Assembly (NCBI GenBank): GCA_029253085.1
Contig: JAQXAF010000077.1
Coordinates: 1 to 37,392 of the forward strand
Length of the DNA: 37,392 bases
Direction of reading: 5' to 3'
DNA from: Luminiphilus sp.
GTDB taxonomy: Bacteria; Pseudomonadota; Gammaproteobacteria; Pseudomonadales; Halieaceae
The translations under genes were made by a program, and so were the position numbers. The notes under the pieces are model-generated. The model was not told the origin of the DNA. It saw only the letters and a program-made list of their open reading frames with translations, and searched no databases. Positions 7,685 through 15,019 of the stretch are shown in pieces (position 1 is the stretch's first letter; each line of letters starts with the position of its first letter).

Positions 7685-9547
7685 TTAGATACTGTAGCGG
7701 AGACCGAGGTAAGCAGCCCTTGGGATCTGATTGTAATCCCTGATCTGGGCGTCTTGGTTGTCCGTCAGGTTTTCAATCCGTGCCGTAACGCGCAGGGATT
7801 GAGTTACATTGAGCGCTACACTAGCATCTAAGCGTTCGGTATTTGGCATGGGTGCTCCAAAAGTATCCACAGAGTCCCGGGTGAATCGAGCGGTTAGAGC
7901 CGCGACGACCGAGCGGTTTTGCCATAGCAAACTGCTCGCCGCAGCCCACTCAGGACGGTAGGGTCTTTGCTGCTTGGAGCTGGACTCTGTCTCATTCCAA
8001 GTGATGTTTGCCAATAGACGCCAGTGGGTTAGAAAAGCGGTTTCACCAGAGAGTTCTAGGCCCTGTGATGATGTGGTGCCGGTACCCTGCAGATAGCCAG
8101 AGAAGCCGGCCATGTCAAAGTAAATCTCATTGTCTATTTCTTGATCAAACCAGGTGACCTCAAGCCGCTGGTCAGGCTGGCCCCAGCTAAAACCGATTTC
8201 CCAGCCTTGGCTCTTTTCCTCGGTAAGCGCAGTGGTGGCTGCGGGGGCGTAGCTGAACGGACCCGCGTTATAGGCTATTTCATAGAGGCTAGGTGCACGA
8301 AAGCCCGTGCCAACTGCACCCCTGACAATCAAAGGATGATCGGAGCCAGCAAGCTGCTGTTGCAGACTGATTCGCCACGAGGTGTGTTGTCCAAAATCGT
8401 CATTGTCATCCCATCGGGCCCCTACAGTCAGCGCGCCGGCTAGCACATTGAGGTCGTATTCTCCCCAAATGCCCAGGTTGTCCCGACTGCGCTCGCTGCC
8501 GCCATCAGTAAGGGACTGGTCAACGGCATCGACCCCTAGTGTTAAACGTTGTCCTGCCATAGGTGAGAGCGAGCCAATCCAAGAAACCTCTTCCTGCTGA
8601 CCTTCTGTTTCGAAGGACAATATTTCCGCGCTGTAAAAAGCTCTTTCGATTTCAGATTTTTCGTAGCTCAGTGATGAATCAATCAGGTTATTTTGAAATC
8701 TCGCGGTGATACGTGCGGCTGTCTGATCAAAGGTATCGGTACAGGCACCAATTTGCGCAAAAGTGGCGGTGTCAAAACAGCCGTCGTAGTCATTATCGCC
8801 GTCGATATCGTGCACGCTGCCGGTCAACGTGAGGGCGTCGGTTAAGCTCAACGCGGCCGTGCCGTGGATCGTGGTGTTGCTGTATCCGTCATCGTCTCGC
8901 AATTGGTTGTCAGAGGGCCTCGCATTGAACCCGTCAGTGCTTAAGTCGGTGATGGATAGCGAGCCGCGAAATCGTTCAGCCCCGCCTGCGACAAAACCGG
9001 CTAATTTCGAGTAACCGTTTTGACCACCTTCCGCTGTGACATTTGCGGTGACGCCTGTTTCAGGTTGACGGGTCGTCATGGCGATGACACCGCCGGCATC
9101 AGCGCCGTAAGCGAGCCCTTGGGGGCCTCTAAGAACCTCGATCCGCTGAAGCCCCTCTGAAAGCAGATGTTCAATACGAGGGCTTATTTGAGGCGAGGAA
9201 GGATCAGCGATATCGATACCATCTAAAACCACACGGGTACGGAAGCCTTCTTCGCCGCGAATTCGCACGGATGCCGATTTTCCGGGGCCTCCATCGCGGG
9301 TGACTGAGACACCCGGCTGTAAGTCAAGAAAGTCTGCAACATCGCTGTAGCCCAGAATTTCTATGGTCTCACGGTCGGTAACTGACACGGAGACACCAAT
9401 TCGGCTCAGTGGTGTTGGAACCCGTGAGGCGACGATAACGGTTTCTTCAAGAGCTTCACTGTCAGTGCCATCGGCGTAAGCAGCCGTCATTGGTGCGCTG
9501 GCAAGCAAAGATAAAACGATGGGGCGATAAACGGTGTGACGAAACAT
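7685..9547 (-). CDS. btuB: TonB-dependent vitamin B12 receptor
   Basis: This 620-residue outer membrane receptor imports cobalamin into the periplasm using TonB energy; its length is close to E. coli BtuB. Residues 1-25 are a signal peptide ending AAYA. A TonB box (ETVIVA, about 35-40) precedes the plug, with DFLDLQPGVSV, SVRIRGEEGFRTRVVLDGI and RIEVLRGPQGLAYGADAGG. The barrel includes RGAVGTGFRAPSLYEI and ends AYLGLRYSI. An aspartate-rich loop (DGDNDYDGCFD) could bind calcium, as BtuB loops do. Specificity is supported mainly by the cobalamin riboswitch directly upstream and the downstream adenosyltransferase gene. The ATG at 9547 has AGGAG seven bases upstream. Confidence 0.94.
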   Translation of the reverse strand: MFRHTVYRPIVLSLLASAPMTAAYADGTDSEALEETVIVASRVPTPLSRIGVSVSVTDRETIEILGYSDVADFLDLQPGVSVTRDGGPGKSASVRIRGEEGFRTRVVLDGIDIADPSSPQISPRIEHLLSEGLQRIEVLRGPQGLAYGADAGGVIAMTTRQPETGVTANVTAEGGQNGYSKLAGFVAGGAERFRGSLSITDLSTDGFNARPSDNQLRDDDGYSNTTIHGTAALSLTDALTLTGSVHDIDGDNDYDGCFDTATFAQIGACTDTFDQTAARITARFQNNLIDSSLSYEKSEIERAFYSAEILSFETEGQQEEVSWIGSLSPMAGQRLTLGVDAVDQSLTDGGSERSRDNLGIWGEYDLNVLAGALTVGARWDDNDDFGQHTSWRISLQQQLAGSDHPLIVRGAVGTGFRAPSLYEIAYNAGPFSYAPAATTALTEEKSQGWEIGFSWGQPDQRLEVTWFDQEIDNEIYFDMAGFSGYLQGTGTTSSQGLELSGETAFLTHWRLLANITWNETESSSKQQRPYRPEWAAASSLLWQNRSVVAALTARFTRDSVDTFGAPMPNTERLDASVALNVTQSLRVTARIENLTDNQDAQIRDYNQIPRAAYLGLRYSI

Positions 9548-9554
9548 AGCGCAG

Positions 9555-9559
9555 CTCCT
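9555..9559 (-). promoter_or_regulatory. btuB ribosome binding site
   Basis: AGGAG on the minus strand, seven bases before the btuB ATG. It lies just beyond the expression-platform hairpins of the cobalamin riboswitch, so translation initiation is a plausible control point. Confidence 0.65.
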
Positions 9560-9641
9560 GCAGTGGGCGGAGGCGCTGTCTTGACAGCACAGGTGTGGGC
9601 TCCAGCCAGATGGGGAGTCGCACCCTGCAAAGCCCTCCGCT

Positions 9642-9768
9642 TTGTGGTTTACGTTATGTCAGGCAGGTATCGGGCTCGGAACAAAGTTCCCTACCGTTGC
9701 GGGGGCAGCACTGGAGTCGCGGCGCTAGACCGATAACCAGTTTCCCTTTTAACCTGCCCAGACCACAA
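9642..9768 (-). ncRNA. Cobalamin riboswitch aptamer upstream of btuB
   Basis: On the minus strand the conserved elements of the B12 aptamer occur in order. They are AAAAGGGAA (around 9741-9750), GCTGCCCCCGCAACGGTA (9709-9692), and a B12 box reading GAGCCCGATACCTGCC (9677-9662). A closing stem joins TTGTGG (9768-9763) with CCACAA (9647-9642). Downstream (9548-9641) the leader contains a 7 bp pairing of GCGGAGG with CCTCCGC enclosing further structure, and a compact GCTGTC-AA-GACAGC palindrome, before the btuB ribosome site. Adenosylcobalamin binding normally lowers expression; whether this one acts on transcription or translation is not certain, but no U-tract terminator is visible. Confidence 0.95.
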
Positions 9769-9869
9769 GGGACGGCAGGCACCTAACGGAGCGGAGGGTA
9801 CTCGCGCTTTAAAGCCGCGTCAAACCTTCGTCTTATTCGGTGTTTTCCGGCAGTGCTAATATAGCGAGC

Positions 9870-10424
9870 ATGAGCGAGAAAAATAAATTAGATGCCGTTA
9901 GCGAGAGCAAATTAGAACGCTGGCGGCCTTACATTAGACAATGTCTAGATCGCGAACCAAGGGGCTTACGAAGCATCGTCGCTTGGGACGATCAGGGCCG
10001 TCCGCGTGTAATTCAGGTTGCTCTTGTGGTCGATGGCAAGCCATTTCCAACTGTATTTTGGTTGATCGATCCAGCACTTTGCCTAGCTATCGATCGACTG
10101 GAAGCTGCTGGTTGTATTGCCAGCTTGCAACAGCGAGTGAACGATTCGGCCGAATTACGCGCTGAAATGCGGATTGATCATGAAAAGCATCAGGCAGTTC
10201 GCGCGGCAACTATGACGCTTACGGAACGAGAATTTTTGGAGTCCTCTGGTATGATAGAGGCCTTCACTACCCGCGGCATTGGTGGCATTCAGGGGGTCGA
10301 TAGGATTCGCTGTTTGCATACATGGTATGCCGCGCATTGTGTCCAATCGAATGTCGTGGGAAATATGGTCGACGAGCTTCTCTATGAGGGCCCCTCGACG
10401 CTTATTTCCGACGCTCAATCATGA
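9870..10424 (+). CDS. DUF501-family protein
   Basis: This 184-residue soluble protein starts at the ATG at 9870; a GTG at 9840 in the same frame is less likely. It has the layout of DUF501: an N-terminal RPRVIQVALVVDGKPFPTVFW strand pair, then LIDPALCLAIDRLEAAGCI, a central charged helix (MRIDHEKHQAVRA) and the late RIRCLHTWYAAHCVQSNVVG with conserved Cys and His. No enzyme activity is established for DUF501. It ends 13 bp before the DAHP synthase gene and shares its strand, so co-transcription is likely. It diverges from the B12 riboswitch. The family call is from recalled motif patterns and would need a profile search. Confidence 0.75.
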   Translation: MSEKNKLDAVSESKLERWRPYIRQCLDREPRGLRSIVAWDDQGRPRVIQVALVVDGKPFPTVFWLIDPALCLAIDRLEAAGCIASLQQRVNDSAELRAEMRIDHEKHQAVRAATMTLTEREFLESSGMIEAFTTRGIGGIQGVDRIRCLHTWYAAHCVQSNVVGNMVDELLYEGPSTLISDAQS

Positions 10425-10437
10425 GTTTATAAATGTG

Positions 10438-11508
10438 ATGCCTTCAATTACCGATGACACCCGTATTTCGTCCCTCAAAGAGTTGGCTGCGCCCAGTGAT
10501 TTACTGAATCAGATACCCCTCGATGAAACCGTTGCTGCTCACGTGACACACGCCAGAAGAGCAATACATAACGTTCTGTCGGGTGATGATGACCGCCTTG
10601 TCGTGGTAGTGGGTCCCTGCAGTATTCACGACGTAGACGCTGCTATTGATTACGCTAGACGCCTCCAGCCTCTTGCTGACAAATTGCGTGATCGCCTGCT
10701 AATTGTTATGCGGGTGTATTTCGAAAAACCGAGAACGACGGTAGGTTGGAAGGGGTTAATCAACGATCCCGATCTAGATGATTCCTTTCAAATCAACAAG
10801 GGCCTGCGCTTGGCCCGACAGCTATTGATGGACCTCAACAGGATGGGGTTGCCAACGGGAACCGAATACCTCGATCTGATATCGCCACAATATTTAGCCG
10901 ATTTGGTCAGTTGGGGTGCGATAGGCGCAAGAACAACAGAGAGTCAAACCCATCGAGAGTTAGCCTCGGGTCTGTCGTGCCCTGTTGGCTTTAAAAATGG
11001 TACCGATGGCGATGTGCAAATGGCGGTCGATGCGATTGGTGCAGCGCGTCAACCCCATCATTTTCTTTCAGTCACGAAAGAGGGGCAGTCTGCGATTTTC
11101 GAAACATTGGGTAACGAAGATTGTCATGTGATTCTGCGAGGCGGACACAAGCCAAACTATGACATGTTTGCCGTCGATGATGCGCGAGCGCTGTTGAGTC
11201 GGGCAGGTTTATCCGATCGGCTTATGATCGATGCGAGTCACGCCAACAGCCGAAAGCAGCCCGAGCGACAACTTGAGGTCCTCGCCAATATCGGTCAGCA
11301 GGTGGCGGGTGGGAACGACGCCATTATTGGTGTCATGATCGAGAGCTTCTTGGAGGCGGGTCGTCAGAACGTTGTAGCGGGCGGCACACTGACCTACGGA
11401 CAAAGCATTACTGACCCTTGTATCGATTGGGCGGCTACTGAAGATATCTTGACCCGTCTCGCCGATGACGTGGCGCAAAGACGCCTGAACCGGAGGGGTG
11501 ACTCTTGA
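10438..11508 (+). CDS. 3-deoxy-7-phosphoheptulonate (DAHP) synthase, type I
   Basis: This 356-residue enzyme joins phosphoenolpyruvate and erythrose 4-phosphate, the first step of the shikimate pathway to aromatic amino acids. Length and motifs match AroF/AroG/AroH. They include VVVGPCSIHD (57-65, with metal-ligand Cys61), RVYFEKPRTTVGWKGLINDP (92-111), GTEYLDLISPQY, GARTTESQTHRE, GFKNGTDG, ILRGGHKPNYD, and IDASHANSRKQPERQ. The start is the ATG at 10438; longer in-frame starts run into the upstream DUF501 gene and lack support. The sequence alone does not tell which amino acid inhibits it, so I give no isoform symbol. The stop overlaps the mscS-type start as TTGA. Confidence 0.95.
   Translation: MPSITDDTRISSLKELAAPSDLLNQIPLDETVAAHVTHARRAIHNVLSGDDDRLVVVVGPCSIHDVDAAIDYARRLQPLADKLRDRLLIVMRVYFEKPRTTVGWKGLINDPDLDDSFQINKGLRLARQLLMDLNRMGLPTGTEYLDLISPQYLADLVSWGAIGARTTESQTHRELASGLSCPVGFKNGTDGDVQMAVDAIGAARQPHHFLSVTKEGQSAIFETLGNEDCHVILRGGHKPNYDMFAVDDARALLSRAGLSDRLMIDASHANSRKQPERQLEVLANIGQQVAGGNDAIIGVMIESFLEAGRQNVVAGGTLTYGQSITDPCIDWAATEDILTRLADDVAQRRLNRRGDS
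11492..11496 (+). promoter_or_regulatory. Ribosome binding site deciding a TTG start
   Basis: GGAGG lies inside the 3' end of the DAHP synthase gene, eight bases before the TTG at 11505. It supports that unusual start codon and implies translational coupling. Confidence 0.6.
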
Positions 11509-13229
11509 TCACAAGATGCTTTTCACGAATTAAAAGCGTTGGCTGGGCTGTGTCTCTACTTGTCTTGGTGGTTTCGGGCCCAACATGGAGCCAAGAAACT
11601 GGGGATCTGGAAACGCAACCCACCCTAACGGTAGCGGATGAACTCGATTCTCTTGAGGCGCTTTTTTATGCCATTCGGCAGACCGAGGAAGAGGCCAGCG
11701 ATATTAATGGCGGTCCGGAGGATGCGCTGCGCTTTTACCTCGACGAAGAATCCCTTCATGTGCTGAAGCAGTTCAGCAGAATTGCTGGGCGAATACTGAA
11801 GCTTGGTAACGATGCCCCAGAGCGCGGCGAACTTGCGGCGAGGTTGGCGCTACGTAATCAGCAGCTTGATGAAGGCTTTGCCCGAAGATTTGAACGCCTT
11901 GAGTCTCGTATTGCCGTAAAACATGAGGGATTAAGCGCGCTTAGCGGTTTAGATCGAGCGCTGTTGCGTGCGCAAATAGACAGCATGGATGAGCAGCGAA
12001 TACGTTACTTAGAGTACATGATCGACGTGGTGGACGTTCGTGCAGCATTGAATTTTCCAGCAGGGACTTTGGAGCAACTCGCTAACCGCAGCTTGCTGTA
12101 TTACGCCGATGAACGGCTGGGGTCTCTGCAACTGCTGAAAGCGCAACGGCAAGCCTTACAGTCCCGCCTAAAATCACCGTCCTCTGATCCATCCGTACAA
12201 GAAGCATTGTTGCGCGCAGAGCAGCTCCTTGCTTTAGACGTAGCGTGGTTGGGGCGTATCGCCACGCAAATGCAGCGTGTAGGTCTCGATACCACTAGAG
12301 TGAAACGCGCGATTATCGAGGAGCAAACTGCCATTTCCTTTGAAATGGTGGACCTCGAAGTTTTCAATGTCGTTATCGACGATATCTATTCCAAAATCAG
12401 TCGATGGTTCACCACTGAGGGGCCCGATATGGTGCTCCGCATTTTGGTGTTCCTTGGCATCGTATTTTTGGCCCGATTCATCAGTCGAGCTGCGCGGCGA
12501 TTTGCACAGCGCACTCTCGATAAGCGACCCGGTGGCATGTCGCAGCTTTTGAGAGATGTGTCTGTCTCAATGATTGGCGGCGGTGTGATGGCGGCCGGTT
12601 TTCTTATTGCATTATCACAAATGGGTATTTCTTTAGCGCCCATGCTGGCGGGCTTGGGCGTCGCGGGATTTATCTTGGGTTTTGCCCTGCAGGAGACCCT
12701 CAGTAATTTCGCCGCAGGGGGTATGATCCTAGCTTACCGACCCTTTGATGTGGGAGATTTTATTGCCGTAGCAGGCGTTGAAGGCACCGTGCGTCGGATG
12801 AATTTAGTATCGACAACCATTACGACTACTGACAATAAAAGCCTTATCGTGCCCAACAGTAAAATATGGGGCGATGTGATTCGAAACTACACCAGTCAAA
12901 GCATGCGTCGTGTCGATACTGAGTTTTGTATCAGCTACAGCGATAGTATCGAGCAGGCGGAGCAGGTGTTAGCCGAGGTGTTGGCGCAAATTCCGGAAAT
13001 ACTCCCAGAGCCAGAGACTGTGGTTAGAGTGCACCGCCATGGGGAAAGTTCGATTGATTTTGTCGTCCGGCCGTGGGTGAAGACGGTAGACTACTGGCCT
13101 ACGTATTGGACTTTACATCGAGAAGTGAAGCTCGCTTTTGATCGGGCGGGAATTACCATACCTTTCCCGCAGCGCGACCTGCACCACTTTCATCACGAGC
13201 CGGGTGATGGCACTGAGGCGTCCACTTAG
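11505..13229 (+). CDS. Mechanosensitive ion channel of the MscS family
   Basis: This 574-residue protein starts at a TTG that overlaps the previous stop by four bases and has a strong ribosome site. A signal-like hydrophobic segment (residues 10-29) precedes a long helical periplasmic region (about 40-290) rich in Glu, Arg and Leu. Membrane helices follow at about 309-327, 355-378 and 382-410. The last is the pore helix, with MLAGLGVAGFILGFALQETLSNFAAG typical of MscS TM3. The beta domain (PFDVGDFIAVAGVEGTVRRMN and LIVPNSKIWGDVIRNYT) and an alpha/beta C-domain ending PFPQRDLHH complete the family pattern. Such channels release solutes under hypo-osmotic membrane tension. It is longer than E. 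coli MscS (286 residues) because of the periplasmic extension. The end overlaps the convergent DUF481 gene by four bases. Confidence 0.92.
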   Translation: MITRCFSRIKSVGWAVSLLVLVVSGPTWSQETGDLETQPTLTVADELDSLEALFYAIRQTEEEASDINGGPEDALRFYLDEESLHVLKQFSRIAGRILKLGNDAPERGELAARLALRNQQLDEGFARRFERLESRIAVKHEGLSALSGLDRALLRAQIDSMDEQRIRYLEYMIDVVDVRAALNFPAGTLEQLANRSLLYYADERLGSLQLLKAQRQALQSRLKSPSSDPSVQEALLRAEQLLALDVAWLGRIATQMQRVGLDTTRVKRAIIEEQTAISFEMVDLEVFNVVIDDIYSKISRWFTTEGPDMVLRILVFLGIVFLARFISRAARRFAQRTLDKRPGGMSQLLRDVSVSMIGGGVMAAGFLIALSQMGISLAPMLAGLGVAGFILGFALQETLSNFAAGGMILAYRPFDVGDFIAVAGVEGTVRRMNLVSTTITTTDNKSLIVPNSKIWGDVIRNYTSQSMRRVDTEFCISYSDSIEQAEQVLAEVLAQIPEILPEPETVVRVHRHGESSIDFVVRPWVKTVDYWPTYWTLHREVKLAFDRAGITIPFPQRDLHHFHHEPGDGTEAST

Positions 13230-14344
13230 GGCGCCCATTCCAGCCCAAGTAAAATGCTGTAGTCTAGGGTTTTGTCTAATGGGTTGTCGGCGTTTTCCTT
13301 TCCGGAATCGTAGTCGGAGTTCAAACTCAGTTTAATGTTTAAATCGCCGACCGCCTCCCACTTCACCGCAGCTTCTAAGTGTGCTCGCAAACGGTCGTCA
13401 TCGGTTAAAGAGGGGTAGACGCTGCCCGTTATATTTATGTCGAGATCTACGTTGGTCAAGCTGTACATGACGAGCGAGCCCGTTAGAAAGCCCTCAGCCG
13501 AAAAATCAGTGTCTTTAATGGGTGGCGTATCGTCAAAGCAGCCCTCGCCGAGTAACTGCACATCACCGGTGCAGCTCAGAGAACGTTCGCGAATACCCTG
13601 AAGGCCAACCAAGGCGCTAAACCGCATTCCAGCACTGTCGATAAAATAGCGCCCTATACCTGAACCCAGCGAGACACGGCCAAAGTTGTTCAGTTCATCG
13701 TTGTAATCGTATTGACCAGAGAAGCTTCGGTACCAATTATCTCCATAATTTGACCAGCGTTCGTTTTCTAATCGAAACAATCCCGATGTTTGGGCATAAT
13801 CATCTACATAATCGCCGTTTTCATTTTTGGATTGGTAGTTGGAGCGTAAAACATTCGCTCTCGCCGATGTCTGCCCGCGCTTTGAGGCATAAGTTACCGT
13901 GCCTTCTATCTTGTAGGTTTGTAGGTCGGGTTCAAAGTTGAAATTTGCGCCCAAGGTGTACTGCAGACGCTCGGCAAAACTTTCCTCGATAGGCCTTAAT
14001 TCAGTAATCTCCAAAAGTGGAATTATTTGTTCGCTGTCGATACTCGTAAATTGCAGTGCACCCTTTTTTTCGGTGCTAGAAATATTGCCGTAAAGCCTTT
14101 CATTGTTTTCAGTCAAAATTTCATAGTTGTAATTGGAATCTATAGAGGCAATGTCCTCAAGTTCCAGTGCAATCACTGCCGCATAGGCCGGATTTATTTT
14201 GAGATCGCCATTCACTAACCCCTTGATTTCGCCGGTGATACGGTCGCCGTTGTACATTGTAACAACATCATTGTTGCTATGGGCAAGCACCCCAGTGGCA
14301 TGGGTAGTCAGCAGCAGGGTGAAGAAGGTTAACAACGAGCGCAT
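13226..14344 (-). CDS. DUF481-family outer-membrane-type beta-barrel protein
   Basis: This 372-residue protein has a signal peptide (residues 1-21, ending GVLA). A small N-terminal domain follows, with the motif VTMYNGDRITGEIKGLVNGDL repeated in weaker form as ENNERLYGNIS. From about residue 125 an alternating beta-strand region contains GANFNFEPDLQTYKIEGTVTY, RWSNYGDNWYRSFSGQY and GIGRYFIDSAGMRFSALVGL. It ends YSILLGLEWAP, a pattern seen in DUF481 (YdiY-like) proteins. Family members are thought to sit in the outer membrane as salt- or acid-induced barrels, without known substrate. Two cysteines (in SLSCTGD and EGCFDD) may form a loop disulfide. It stands alone on the minus strand, downstream of the VOC gene and separated from it by a strong hairpin. 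Confidence 0.85.
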   Translation of the reverse strand: MRSLLTFFTLLLTTHATGVLAHSNNDVVTMYNGDRITGEIKGLVNGDLKINPAYAAVIALELEDIASIDSNYNYEILTENNERLYGNISSTEKKGALQFTSIDSEQIIPLLEITELRPIEESFAERLQYTLGANFNFEPDLQTYKIEGTVTYASKRGQTSARANVLRSNYQSKNENGDYVDDYAQTSGLFRLENERWSNYGDNWYRSFSGQYDYNDELNNFGRVSLGSGIGRYFIDSAGMRFSALVGLQGIRERSLSCTGDVQLLGEGCFDDTPPIKDTDFSAEGFLTGSLVMYSLTNVDLDINITGSVYPSLTDDDRLRAHLEAAVKWEAVGDLNIKLSLNSDYDSGKENADNPLDKTLDYSILLGLEWAP

Positions 14345-14377
14345 GGATATTTCCCGTCTATCAGAAAAGGAACTTGT

Positions 14378-14414
14378 CCTGTCTAGGGCACGGTGCTTCC
14401 GTGCGCTAGACAGG
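14378..14414 (-). terminator. Long inverted repeat after the VOC gene
   Basis: Two 16-base arms pair with a single mismatch around a five-base loop (TGCTT). The hairpin lies 14 bp after the stop of the VOC gene and 33 bp before the DUF481 start. It is likely a terminator or barrier between them. No clear U-tract follows on the minus strand, so Rho-independent activity is not assured. Confidence 0.55.
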
Positions 14415-14428
14415 GCCCATTATGAGCA

Positions 14429-14800
14429 TTAGCCAAACTGAAAAAAGCACAGCTTGTTGCCATCGGGATCGCGAACGTAGGCGCCATAAAACATGTCAGG
14501 TATGCGTTGTCCTGGCTCTCCGTCGCAGGTCGCGCCAAGGGCAAGCGCTTTTTGGTAGAGCGCATCGCAGGCTTCCTTGCTGCCTGGATTAAAGGCCACC
14601 ATATTGCCGTTGCCCGGATGTTGATCATTTTCGTTATAGGGTACGCAGGTAGCGAGCATTGGGCTGGCCATATCCTTACCAAAAAATACTATTCGGTCCA
14701 TTTCAAGCAGGGTGGAGGCACCCATTTCGCCTAATAGCTCTGAGTAAAAAGCCTTCGCTGCGTCAAGGTTCGTGACGCCTAAATTGACGTATCCAATCAT
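14429..14800 (-). CDS. VOC (glyoxalase/bleomycin resistance) family protein
   Basis: This 123-residue cytosolic protein starts at the ATG at 14800 with GGAGAG upstream; a longer frame to 14878 is not supported. It shows a VOC betaalphabetabetabeta pattern. The first half has MIGYVNLGVTNLDAAKAFYS and the second half ends MFYGAYVRDPDGNKLCFFQFG, the classic closing motif with an acidic/aromatic strand. The internal segment GNGNMVAFNPGSKEACDALY marks the second repeat. VOC proteins bind a metal and catalyse glyoxalase, dioxygenase or drug-sequestering functions; the exact substrate is not readable. It is likely monocistronic, between the inverted repeat on its 3' side and the divergent SLC13-like carrier. 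Confidence 0.9.
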   Translation of the reverse strand: MIGYVNLGVTNLDAAKAFYSELLGEMGASTLLEMDRIVFFGKDMASPMLATCVPYNENDQHPGNGNMVAFNPGSKEACDALYQKALALGATCDGEPGQRIPDMFYGAYVRDPDGNKLCFFQFG

Positions 14801-15019
14801 GGGGTGACTCTCCGTATCGTAGTGATCAACAATTAATGGTCTGGGGTTTGTACTACTCTTTAGCCGAAGCCTAAGCAAAGCACCCTAAAACAGCGTTGCC
14901 TTGTAAAAAAGCTTTTCCTGCGGGCGCTGTGGCTGCATTAGTGTCGCCTGCGTTCACTGTCGTTTAGCGCACTAAGCGCGTATTCTGGCACTTCCTACTT
15001 CTTCGGACATCTAAAGATT

